The translations under genes were made by a program, and so were the position numbers. 64,000 nt of DNA from Pseudomonadota bacterium (GTDB taxonomy: Bacteria > Pseudomonadota > Gammaproteobacteria > Steroidobacterales > Steroidobacteraceae). Positions within the stretch are counted from its first letter, which is position 1. Every line of letters starts with the position of its first letter. Where the stretch lies: positions 1 to 64,000 of the forward strand of contig JAFAEQ010000070.1 of assembly GCA_023423935.1 (NCBI GenBank), given 5' to 3'. The notes beneath the pieces were generated by a model, which had not been told where the DNA came from, ran no database searches, and was given only the letters and a program-made list of their open reading frames with translations. Below are positions 9,184 to 16,639 of the stretch, piece by piece.

Positions 9184-10584
9184 ATGACCATCCGCACCCG
9201 ATTCGCCCCGAGTCCCACCGGCATGTTGCATATCGGTGGAGTTCGCACGGCCCTGTTTTCCTGGCTCTACGCGAAACGTTACGGCGGCACCTTCGTGCTC
9301 CGAATCGAGGATACCGATCGCGAGCGCTCTACCGAAGAAGCGACGCAGGTGATCCTGCACGGCATGGAGTGGCTCGGCCTCAAGGCCGATGAAGGGCCGT
9401 TCTATCAGACGCGTCGCATGGACCGGTATCGCGAAGTGCTGGCCGACTTCATCAAGGCAGGCCAGGCGTACCGGTGCTACTGCACGAAGGAAGAGCTGGA
9501 GACGATGCGTAACAACCAGCTCGCCGCCAAACAGAAACCGCGTTACGACGGCACCTGCCGTCATCGCACTGAACCGCGTCCCGGCGTCGATCCGGTGATC
9601 CGCTTTGCGAATCCGCTTGAAGGCTCGGTCGTGGTCGAGGATGCGATTCATGGCAACGTGGTCTTTCAGAACGCCGAGCTCGATGATTTGATCATCGCGC
9701 GCTCGGACGGTACGCCCACGTACAACTTCTGTGTCGTCGTCGACGACATGGACATGAAGATCACGCACGTGATTCGCGGCGACGATCATCTGAACAACAC
9801 GCCCCGCCAGATCAACATGCTCAAAGCGCTGGCTGCGGTACCGCCTGTGTATGCGCATGTACCCATGATTCTCGGCGCCGACGGAGCAAAGCTCTCGAAG
9901 CGTCACGGTGCAGTGAGCGTGCTGCAGTATCGAGACGAGGGCTACCTGCCTGAGGCGTTGCTCAACTATCTCGTCCGTCTCGGCTGGTCGCATGGCGACC
10001 AGGAAGTGTTCACGATGAGCGAAATGCAGCAACTGTTCGACATCAAGGACGTCAACAAGTCTGCTTCGGCATTCAATCCTGACAAGCTCGCATGGCTGAA
10101 TCAGCAGCACATGATGCGCGCTTCGCCAGAGGCACTCGTGCCGCACCTGAAGTTCCAGTTGAGCTTGCTCGGCATCGATGCTTCCGATGACCAGAAGCTC
10201 GCGGCCGTGGCCAAGGCTCAGCAGGAACGCGCGAAGACATTGAAGGAGATGGCGCAGAACAGCCGTTTCTTCTTCGAAGGCGTCACTGCCTATGATGAGA
10301 AAGCGGCGAAGAAAAATCTGACTGCGGAAAGTGCGCCGGTGCTGGATGCCATCGCGAATCGACTCGCCAAGCTTGCGTCGTGGTCGGCGAAAGAAATCCA
10401 CGAAGCAGTGAACGAGATCGCGACCGAGTTGAACCTGGGATTGGGCAAAGTTGCGCAGCCGATTCGCGTCGCTGTTTCAGGAACGTCGGTGTCGCCGCCA
10501 ATCGATGTGACGCTGGAGGTGCTGGGTCGTGAGGTCACGCTCGAGCGCATTGCCGCTGCAGCGAAATACACACGCGCGTCGTGA
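9184..10584 (+). CDS. gltX: Glutamyl-tRNA synthetase
   Basis: Charges tRNA-Glu with glutamate in the cytoplasm. At 466 aa it has the normal bacterial GluRS length. The class I HIGH signature appears as HIGG at residues 16-19 inside FAPSPTGMLHIGGVRTAL. The KMSKS signature appears as KLSKRHG in the middle, after MILGADGA. The C-terminal anticodon-binding region is complete. The gene is flanked by tRNA-Val and the tRNA-Ala/tRNA-Glu pair, so the enzyme lies next to a gene for its own substrate. No promoter of its own was recognised; it may be read through from the tRNA-Val promoter. Confidence 0.97.
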   Translation: MTIRTRFAPSPTGMLHIGGVRTALFSWLYAKRYGGTFVLRIEDTDRERSTEEATQVILHGMEWLGLKADEGPFYQTRRMDRYREVLADFIKAGQAYRCYCTKEELETMRNNQLAAKQKPRYDGTCRHRTEPRPGVDPVIRFANPLEGSVVVEDAIHGNVVFQNAELDDLIIARSDGTPTYNFCVVVDDMDMKITHVIRGDDHLNNTPRQINMLKALAAVPPVYAHVPMILGADGAKLSKRHGAVSVLQYRDEGYLPEALLNYLVRLGWSHGDQEVFTMSEMQQLFDIKDVNKSASAFNPDKLAWLNQQHMMRASPEALVPHLKFQLSLLGIDASDDQKLAAVAKAQQERAKTLKEMAQNSRFFFEGVTAYDEKAAKKNLTAESAPVLDAIANRLAKLASWSAKEIHEAVNEIATELNLGLGKVAQPIRVAVSGTSVSPPIDVTLEVLGREVTLERIAAAAKYTRAS

Positions 10585-10591
10585 GCATCAT

Positions 10592-10647
10592 CGCGCGTCT
10601 GCTACGCGCGTCTGCTGAACGCGCGTCTGCTAAACGCGCGTCTGCGA
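10592..10647. repeat. Four tandem copies of CGCGCGTCTGC between gltX and tRNA-Ala
   Basis: Right after the gltX stop, CGCGCGTCTGC occurs four times at a spacing of 13-15 bp, with variable linkers TA, TGAA, TAAA and GAAA. The array ends about 25 bp before the -35 box of the tRNA-Ala/tRNA-Glu promoter. It could be simple slippage, or a binding array affecting that promoter. No hairpin is formed within a unit. Confidence 0.7.
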
Positions 10648-10673
10648 AAGATGACTTCAAACAAGATCTTTTC

Positions 10674-10702
10674 TTGACAGTGCAGGGACCCTCCAATACA
10701 TT
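10674..10702 (+). promoter_or_regulatory. Sigma70 promoter for the tRNA-Ala/tRNA-Glu pair
   Basis: A perfect -35 box TTGACA (10674-10679), a 17-bp spacer and a -10 box TACATT (10697-10702). The start is expected near 10709, just before tRNA-Ala. This is the strongest sigma70 promoter in the window. Confidence 0.85.
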
Positions 10703-10717
10703 GCGCGCCTCTCGCGT

Positions 10718-10793
<76 letters not shown>

Positions 10794-10812
10794 AGCTTCA
10801 CGTTGTTCGTGC

Positions 10813-10888
10813 GTCCCCATCGTCTAGAGGCCTAGGACATCGCCCTTTCACGGCGGTAACAAGGGTTCGAATCCCTTTGGGGACGCCA
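10813..10888 (+). tRNA. tRNA-Glu (anticodon TTC)
   Basis: The acceptor stem GTCCCCA/TGGGGAC is complete. The anticodon loop in GCCCTTTCACGGC gives anticodon TTC. The T arm is AAGGG-TTCGAAT-CCCTT, and GCCA follows at the 3' end. It is close to the standard gammaproteobacterial tRNA-Glu and lies second in a two-tRNA transcript. Confidence 0.96.
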
Positions 10889-11260
10889 TCTTTTCTCTCT
10901 CGCGCAGCTTCCTGCTGTGCATTCGAACTACCCCTTGGCATCCCATGTAGTCGTGTTCCTTCGACTGCGCCTGAGCGCCGAACGGGGCAGGCAGCTATTT
11001 TTATCGTTCTGTTGCTTCAGACGTTCTGCGCGCTGCAGTCACGCGTCGGAATAACTAACAATTTGTGTCACGTTGTGTGAACGAAGCGACTACGGACAAA
11101 TTTCATGGATTTCATTGTCTTACAGCGCGTAGAGGCTTACTGACAGCTGAATCCGTCACCTCCTGCCGACAAACGGGTCAGGCGCGTTGCGTCGGCAATT
11201 CGCTTTCAGCGCGTCGCCAGGTTATTGATAACGTTATGAAATAAGGACCGGCGGCCGCCT
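10889..11260. other. Intergenic region between tRNA-Glu and the sigma54 promoter
   Basis: No gene is seen. It contains a 7-bp stem TGCCGAC/GTCGGCA (about 11163-11199) around a 20-nt loop, and an AT-rich patch, GTTATTGATAACGTTATG, at about 11221-11238. The patch lies roughly 25-40 bp upstream of the -24 element of the sigma54-like promoter. Activator sites usually sit 80-150 bp upstream of such promoters, so this may be a different element. Confidence 0.4.
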
Positions 11261-11276
11261 TGGCACGCCTCTTGGA
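11261..11276 (+). promoter_or_regulatory. Sigma54 (RpoN) -24/-12 promoter
   Basis: TGGCACG, four bases, then TTGG-A matches the RpoN consensus TGGCACG-N4-TTGCW at 15 of 16 positions with correct spacing; only the C of the -12 GC is replaced by G. It ends about 41 bp before the start codon of the lipoprotein gene. PrsK/PrsR systems are reported to control PEP-CTERM genes through RpoN, and prsK/prsR lie nearby, so this promoter may belong to that regulon (inference). Confidence 0.65.
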
Positions 11277-11317
11277 CTACGTAGTGCTCCAGCGGGTACA
11301 CAAAAACGAAGTCCACT

Positions 11318-12016
11318 ATGGCAGCAGTCAAGGCGCTTGCCCTTGCGGTAGCGTGCGCGGCATTTCTTACGGGTTGTGGAGATGGTGGAGGTGAGAGTGC
11401 ATCAACGCCGACACCGCCTTCGAATCAAGGGCCGTTCGGGCCGCCCGTGAGTCCCTCCAGTCCAGCAAGCCCATCAAACTCAGGTCCAACCATAGAAGGT
11501 GTGCCTGCGACGACGGCGACCGCCGGAGAGGCTTACCGCTTTCAGCCCAAGGCGTCGGATGCCGAGGGTAGTGCGCTTACGTTCTCAGCCGCCAATTTGC
11601 CCGCCTGGGCACGCTTGAACGGGACGACCGGGCTCATCAGCGGTACGCCCAAGGACGCCGATGTAGGGACCTACCCGGGCATTACGGTGTCGGTCTCCGA
11701 CGGTACATCCAACGCATCGCTGCCCCCCTTTGCGATCACAGTCCAAGCCGTTGGGATCGAGGGGCGAGCCACCTTGTCCTGGGTGGCTCCCACTGAGAAC
11801 ACGGATGGGAGCTCGCTCACCGACTTGAGCAGCTATCGCATCCTGTACGGCAAGACTGCGAGCAACCTCTCCAAGACGATCGCAGTGAGCAATCCTTCGA
11901 TCACGACGTACGTGGTGGAGAATCTGCCCGCAGGTACCTGGTACTTCGCGATCGTCGCTGTGAACAGCGAAGGGATCAGCAGTCCACCATCCAACGTGGC
12001 TGCGAAAAAGATCTGA
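11318..12016 (+). CDS. Secreted lipoprotein with Ig-like and fibronectin type III domains
   Basis: A 232-aa protein with a lipoprotein signal (hydrophobic AVKALALAVACAAF, lipobox LTGC, Cys near residue 20). A Pro/Ser-rich linker (about 30-60), a cadherin-like putative Ig repeat (about 60-145, with SAANLPAWARL and GLISGTPKDADVGTY) and a fibronectin type III domain (about 148-230, SWVAPTENTDGS...YRILYG) follow. It is probably lipid-anchored to the outer membrane and may bind polysaccharide or other surface proteins. There is no PEP-CTERM tail. It has its own sigma54-type promoter and converges on bfr. The exact ligand is unknown. Confidence 0.82.
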   Translation: MAAVKALALAVACAAFLTGCGDGGGESASTPTPPSNQGPFGPPVSPSSPASPSNSGPTIEGVPATTATAGEAYRFQPKASDAEGSALTFSAANLPAWARLNGTTGLISGTPKDADVGTYPGITVSVSDGTSNASLPPFAITVQAVGIEGRATLSWVAPTENTDGSSLTDLSSYRILYGKTASNLSKTIAVSNPSITTYVVENLPAGTWYFAIVAVNSEGISSPPSNVAAKKI

Positions 12017-12029
12017 AGGGGCAGGAGCG

Positions 12030-12506
12030 TTACTCGTCGTCCGAAACCTGCGATTGCGAATAGTTCTGAATGCCGAGCTGTTTGATGAGGCTGAGCTGGG
12101 TTTCGAGCCAGTCGATGTGTTCTTCCTCCGACTCGAGAATGCTCTCGAACAAGTCGCGGGATACATAGTCGCCAAGTTGCTCGCATTCGGCGATTGCGGC
12201 GCGCAGGTCAGGATGAGCCTGCATTTCCAGCTTGAGATCGCATTCCAGAGCTTCCTGCACACTCTCGCCGATCAGCAGTTTGCCCAGGTCCTGCAGATTG
12301 GGCAGACCATCCAGAAACAGGATGCGCTTGATGAGCTTGTCGGCGTGCTTCATCTCATCGATCGATTCCTTGTACGTTCGCTCGCCGAGCCGAGTGAGAC
12401 CCCAGTTGTCGAACATGCGCGCATGCAAGAAGTACTGATTGATCGCGGTCAGCTCGTTCTTGAGAACCGCATTGAGATGCCGAATGACGGCAGGATTACC
12501 TTGCAT
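12030..12506 (-). CDS. bfr: Bacterioferritin
   Basis: A 158-aa subunit of the 24-mer heme-binding iron store. All six ferroxidase ligands are present at canonical positions: Glu18, Glu51, His54, Glu94, Glu127 and His130. Met52, the axial heme ligand shared between two subunits, is also there. It should therefore oxidise Fe2+ and store iron. It lies downstream of bfd on the same strand, 121 bp apart, a classic pairing in which Bfd helps release the iron. It may be read from the Fur-controlled bfd promoter or have its own. Confidence 0.96.
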   Translation of the reverse strand: MQGNPAVIRHLNAVLKNELTAINQYFLHARMFDNWGLTRLGERTYKESIDEMKHADKLIKRILFLDGLPNLQDLGKLLIGESVQEALECDLKLEMQAHPDLRAAIAECEQLGDYVSRDLFESILESEEEHIDWLETQLSLIKQLGIQNYSQSQVSDDE

Positions 12507-12627
12507 TGCTGCACTCCCGACAGATGAGACGCTCGATGTGAGCGCGCATCTTCAGCGAGCGGATGTCGGCAAGGCAATGCCTAAAACGCAGGAGCGTCGG
12601 AAGAGGGGAGAAACGGAGTGGAGGCGC

Positions 12628-12816
12628 TCAGGCTGCGGCGGGACGGCGCGCAGACTCCAGGTGACCTTCGATGATCTCGTGTGCGGTGGACTCGCAGCAG
12701 CCGCAGCAGTTCGCTACGGGCAGATAGGACTGAACTTCCGATAGGGATTCGGCGCCGCGATCGACGACTTCCCGGATCTGTTTATCGCTGATTCCGTTGC
12801 ACAAGCACACGTACAT
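12628..12816 (-). CDS. bfd: Bacterioferritin-associated ferredoxin
   Basis: A 62-aa [2Fe-2S] protein that reduces the heme of bacterioferritin to mobilise stored iron. Cys4, Cys6, Cys38 and Cys41 match the C-x-C...C-x-x-C cluster ligands of E. coli Bfd; two extra Cys (37, 40) are unusual. I chose the start at MYVCLCNG because the family begins there; the frame stays open 23 codons further upstream, into the Fur box. The C-terminal tail is shorter than in some relatives. A good Fur box lies 41-61 bp upstream, so expression should rise under iron starvation. Confidence 0.92.
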   Translation of the reverse strand: MYVCLCNGISDKQIREVVDRGAESLSEVQSYLPVANCCGCCESTAHEIIEGHLESARRPAAA

Positions 12817-12856
12817 ATCTGGAGCCCGAGGAACGACTTGAGTGGGATGTAAATAC

Positions 12857-12877
12857 AAATGCGAATGATTGTCAATT
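12857..12877. promoter_or_regulatory. Fur box upstream of bfd
   Basis: AAATGCGAATGATTGTCAAT plus one T is a 21-bp near-palindrome of the usual Fur type, a GAATGATT centre with flanking inverted repeats. It lies 41 bp upstream of the bfd start on the minus strand. It also lies about 115 bp upstream of the prsK start on the plus strand, so it could affect both. Confidence 0.7.
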
Positions 12878-12991
12878 AGATCCATCTCGGCTGAATTTTC
12901 TCGCTCGCCGATCGGTCAGGTCCCAGGATCGCAAACCCCGGTAAGCGGCTTGAATTTGCACAAATTCCAGGGATACGGGACTCTTGCCCGC

Positions 12992-15046
12992 ATGTTGGGG
13001 GCCACCGTCTATTCAACCGTCGCATTGAGCTATGGGCTGCTCACCGTCTTGCTCGCCGCCCGCTGGGGTGGCGGGCGCTCCGGACTGCACATCGTAGGGG
13101 CGACCGCAGCCACATTCGTCTGGGCTGCCGCGATCGCGGCGCAGGCCTGGACGCAGATGCCCGATCCAACGATCCATCTGATCGAGCTGGCTCGGGATGT
13201 TCTATGGCTCTCGGCCGCGGTCCAGGTCTTCGGATCGGCGCTGCCGCGCCGGGTGAATCAAGGCAGCTTGCTGGTGGCTGGAGTGCTCCTGCTGGCGGCC
13301 ACGGCGGCATCCATGTGGCCATCAGCCGGGAGCTTTCTCGGAGAGAACTTCCTGTCGACCGCCGCGGGGACGCTCGCCTTGATCGGGCTGACGCTCGTGG
13401 TCCTTGCCTATCATAGGACGGCGGAAGACAGGCGTGGTCCGTTGCGGCCTTTCGTCTACGGCCTCGGTCTTCTGTTCGCATTCGACGTGCTGCTGCATGT
13501 ATCACGCGGTATCGAGGATCTGCATCCAGCGCTCGTCAACGTGCGGGGGTTCGTCGATCTGTGCGCACTTCCGCTTCTCGCGATCGCGGTTCGCAGCAAT
13601 CCTGACTTGACCCTGCAGCTCTTCGTCTCGCGTCACATCATTTTCTCGATCGGCAAGCTCGCATCCATCGGCGTGTATCTCATCGGATCGCTCGCCATAG
13701 CGCGATACCTCCAGCGCTTCGGCGATCTGGTCGGGGTGGCATTCCTGCTCTTCGCGGCGACTGCCCTGGCGGTGATCGTCGGCTCCAGTCGTCTGCGCCG
13801 CAGCACCCAGGTTTTCATCAGCAAGAATTTCTTCCGTGCGAAGTACGACTATCGGGTCGAATGGCTGCGATTCATTCGCACGCTCTCGTCCACCGAAGAC
13901 GAAGATTTGCGTCGTACCGCTGTGCGAGCGCTCACGCAGATCTTCGCAAGTCCCGCGGGCGTCTTGTTTCTGCGTGACGATAGCGGCGCGAGGTTCATCC
14001 CCATCATTGCCTGGCCGCTGCGCCTGGAAGCCGTGGGTGAGCTTGCGCCGGTAGCGATGGAGGAGGGGCTGCCTCAGTTCCTCGCGCGCAAGCAATGGAT
14101 CGTCGATGTCGAGGAGTATCGCGAAAGCCCGGAGGTCTACGATGGCATCGAGTTGCCCTCGTGGCTTCTCAACCACGGCCGATTGCGTGTGGTCACGCCG
14201 TTGCTGCTGCTCGATAACCTTCTGGGATTCGTGGTCCTCTACGATGCATCTCCACGATTCGAGCTCACGTTCGAAGATCGCGATCTGCTCAAGACCGTAG
14301 GACGTCACGTCGCCACGCACATTGCGCAGTTCGATGCTGACCGAAAACTCGCAGAGAGCCGCCAGTTCGAGGCGTACAACCGGCTCACCGCTTTCATGAT
14401 GCATGACCTGAAGAACTCGATCGCGCAACTGAAGCTGATCGTCGCCAACGCCGAGCGTCACAAGCGCAACCCCGAGTTCGTAGACGATGCGATCAGCACC
14501 ATCTCGAATGCCGCCGAGCGCATGACGAGACTGATGGATCAACTACGAGGGCGCGCGGAAGAGAGGCTCACGGCGATCGACCTTGCCGAGAGCGTGCAGA
14601 TCGCCGTCCAACGGTGCTCGAACCGGCAGCCTAAGCCCGTCATCGATGCGCTGAGTCCGGCGCTCGTTCGTGCCGATAAGGAGCGACTGATCGCGGTGGT
14701 CGAGCACATCATTCGCAATGCCCAGGACGCGACGGCGGAATCGGGTCGCGTGAATCTCGAGCTCACGCGCGGTCAGCGTCAGGCGATTCTGACGATCACC
14801 GATACCGGCGCGGGTATGGATGCCGACTTCGTCCGCGATCGACTTTTCAGGCCTTTCGATAGCACCAAGGGAGCTTCGGGAATGGGCATCGGCGCATACC
14901 AAGGTCGCGAGTACGCACGCCAACTCGGCGGGGATGTGGAAGTGCGCAGCAGTCCCGGACGAGGTACTTGCTTTACTATTAGGCTGCCCCTTTGGGACGA
15001 TGCCGCGACACGAACGGACGCGTCGCGGACCGCACAGATGCACTAG
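12992..15046 (+). CDS. prsK: PEP-CTERM-system sensor histidine kinase PrsK
   Basis: A 684-aa sensor kinase. The first ~300 residues form about eight hydrophobic segments, followed by a GAF domain (about 320-450) and a kinase core. The H-box is FMMHDLKNSIAQLK with His near 471. N and G boxes (HIIRNAQDA, DTGAGMD, GMGIGAY) are intact. Membrane region, GAF and MHDLKN are the layout of PrsK, which partners PrsR in exosortase/PEP-CTERM loci. The frame extends upstream to a TTG in the Fur box, but ATG 12992 precedes the first membrane segment and fits the family start better. prsR begins 19 bp after the stop. The signal sensed is unknown. Confidence 0.86.
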   Translation: MLGATVYSTVALSYGLLTVLLAARWGGGRSGLHIVGATAATFVWAAAIAAQAWTQMPDPTIHLIELARDVLWLSAAVQVFGSALPRRVNQGSLLVAGVLLLAATAASMWPSAGSFLGENFLSTAAGTLALIGLTLVVLAYHRTAEDRRGPLRPFVYGLGLLFAFDVLLHVSRGIEDLHPALVNVRGFVDLCALPLLAIAVRSNPDLTLQLFVSRHIIFSIGKLASIGVYLIGSLAIARYLQRFGDLVGVAFLLFAATALAVIVGSSRLRRSTQVFISKNFFRAKYDYRVEWLRFIRTLSSTEDEDLRRTAVRALTQIFASPAGVLFLRDDSGARFIPIIAWPLRLEAVGELAPVAMEEGLPQFLARKQWIVDVEEYRESPEVYDGIELPSWLLNHGRLRVVTPLLLLDNLLGFVVLYDASPRFELTFEDRDLLKTVGRHVATHIAQFDADRKLAESRQFEAYNRLTAFMMHDLKNSIAQLKLIVANAERHKRNPEFVDDAISTISNAAERMTRLMDQLRGRAEERLTAIDLAESVQIAVQRCSNRQPKPVIDALSPALVRADKERLIAVVEHIIRNAQDATAESGRVNLELTRGQRQAILTITDTGAGMDADFVRDRLFRPFDSTKGASGMGIGAYQGREYARQLGGDVEVRSSPGRGTCFTIRLPLWDDAATRTDASRTAQMH

Positions 15047-15065
15047 CCAATACCGAAAATCACCC

Positions 15066-16415
15066 ATGGCAGCAGAAGACAAACCCAGGCTCCTCATCGT
15101 CGAAGACGATTCTGGATTGCAGCGTCAACTCAAATGGTGCTTCGACCAGTACGAAGTGCTGCTGGCTTCGACTCGATCCGAAGCGCTGGTCCTGCTGCGT
15201 CGATTCGCGCCGCCCGTGGTGCTTCAGGATCTGGGGCTCCCGCCCACGCCGGAGGATGTGACCGAAGGCATGAATACCTTGCGCGAGATCCTGAGTCTGG
15301 CGCCCCAGACCAAAGTCATCGTGGTCACCGGTAATGGAGATCGCGACAACGCCGTGCGTGCCGTGTCTCTCGGGGCCTACGATTTCTATCAGAAGCCAGT
15401 GGACACGGAGGTGCTTCGGCTGATCGTCAGCCGCGCATTCCACATGCATACGCTCGAGGAGCAGAACCGGCAGTTGCGCGAAACACAGTTCCCTTCACCG
15501 CTCGAAGGGCTCATTGCGACAGACAACGCGATGTCGCGCGTGTTGCGCATGGTCGAGAAGGTTGCGCCATCGCCCGTCTCGGCATTGATCGTTGGGGAAA
15601 CCGGAACAGGCAAGCAGCTCGTGGCTCGCGCCCTGCATGCGCGCAGCGAGCGTGCCGACAACAAGTTCGTCCAGGTGAATTGCTCGGCGCTGCCAGCGGC
15701 CGTTCTGGAGAAGGAGCTGTTCGAGAGCGATTCGGGAACGACCGAGAAACCGCCGCGGAGCAAGCTCGAGCTCGCGCAGGGCGGTACCGTGTTCATCGAT
15801 GAGATCAGCGATCTTTTGTCTGCTGCACAGAGCAGGCTGCTCGATTTTCTGCAGACACGCGCGATCACCAAGGCCAACGGCGAGCGCGTTCCAGTCGACG
15901 TCAGAATCGTGTCGGCGACCAGCAAGGATCTGAAGGCGCTCGTTGCGGACGGTAAGTTCAACCAGGATCTCTACTACAGCATCTCCGAAGCGCTGATCGA
16001 AGTCCCGCCATTGCGCGATCGTCCGGGCGGCGCGACCGTTCTCGCGCATGCCTTGCTGCGCAAGTACAACGGACTTCACGGTCAACCTCGCCGCGGCTAC
16101 ACCGACGCGGCGCTCTCGGCCATCGAAAGCTATCCGTGGCCAGGCAACGTCCGTGAGCTCGAGAACAAGGTGAAGACGGCCCTGATCGTGGCGCAGGGTT
16201 CGCTGATCACACCGGAGAATCTCGGTTTGGAGCCGACCGGCTCGAACCATCTGCTCTTCAACCTGAAAGAAGTACGAGCCCGCGCCGAGCGGCAAGCAAT
16301 TCAGCAGGCACTGACGATCGTGAACGGCAACATCTCGCGCTCGGCTGAGCTGCTGGGTGTGAGTCGCCCGACGCTCTACGATCTGATGGAGAAGTACGGG
16401 ATCAAGCAGGACTGA
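15066..16415 (+). CDS. prsR: PrsR-type response regulator lacking the sigma54 GAFTGA loop
   Basis: A 449-aa NtrC-like protein with a receiver (Asp55 in DLGLPP), an AAA+ domain and a C-terminal Fis-type helix-turn-helix (SRSAELLGVSRPTLYDLMEKYG). Walker A GETGTGK and Walker B TVFIDEI are intact. The segment that should read ELFG-x-x-KGAFTGA instead reads ELFESDSGTTEKPPRSK, so the sigma54-contacting loop is gone. The arginine-finger motif FREDLYYR reads FNQDLYYS. Known PrsR proteins switch on PEP-CTERM genes with RpoN; this copy probably cannot remodel sigma54 and may repress, act by DNA binding only, or work with a second PrsR. The start ATG at 15066 follows the prsK stop by 19 bp. Confidence 0.85.
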   Translation: MAAEDKPRLLIVEDDSGLQRQLKWCFDQYEVLLASTRSEALVLLRRFAPPVVLQDLGLPPTPEDVTEGMNTLREILSLAPQTKVIVVTGNGDRDNAVRAVSLGAYDFYQKPVDTEVLRLIVSRAFHMHTLEEQNRQLRETQFPSPLEGLIATDNAMSRVLRMVEKVAPSPVSALIVGETGTGKQLVARALHARSERADNKFVQVNCSALPAAVLEKELFESDSGTTEKPPRSKLELAQGGTVFIDEISDLLSAAQSRLLDFLQTRAITKANGERVPVDVRIVSATSKDLKALVADGKFNQDLYYSISEALIEVPPLRDRPGGATVLAHALLRKYNGLHGQPRRGYTDAALSAIESYPWPGNVRELENKVKTALIVAQGSLITPENLGLEPTGSNHLLFNLKEVRARAERQAIQQALTIVNGNISRSAELLGVSRPTLYDLMEKYGIKQD

Positions 16416-16639
16416 GATTGGTCCGCCGCTTCGCTTTAGGACTGAAGATCAGCTGACAACGCAGCTGCTCCCTCTTACCATCGCGAAGAATCTCGATCCT
16501 TCGGATCGAACGAGACATAGTTCGCGGCAAGCGCCAAGTCGATCATTCAGTCTCAGGCTGTGTAAATGGGAAGTAAGGTCGGATCTCTTTGACAGCTGCA
16601 ACGCTGCAGGGGGTGCTCCAGACCGCGGGAGTAATTCCA

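Noticed and set aside
9121..10401. 426-codon minus-strand frame opposite gltX
   Set aside because: gltX is certain on the plus strand and the antisense product resembles no family.
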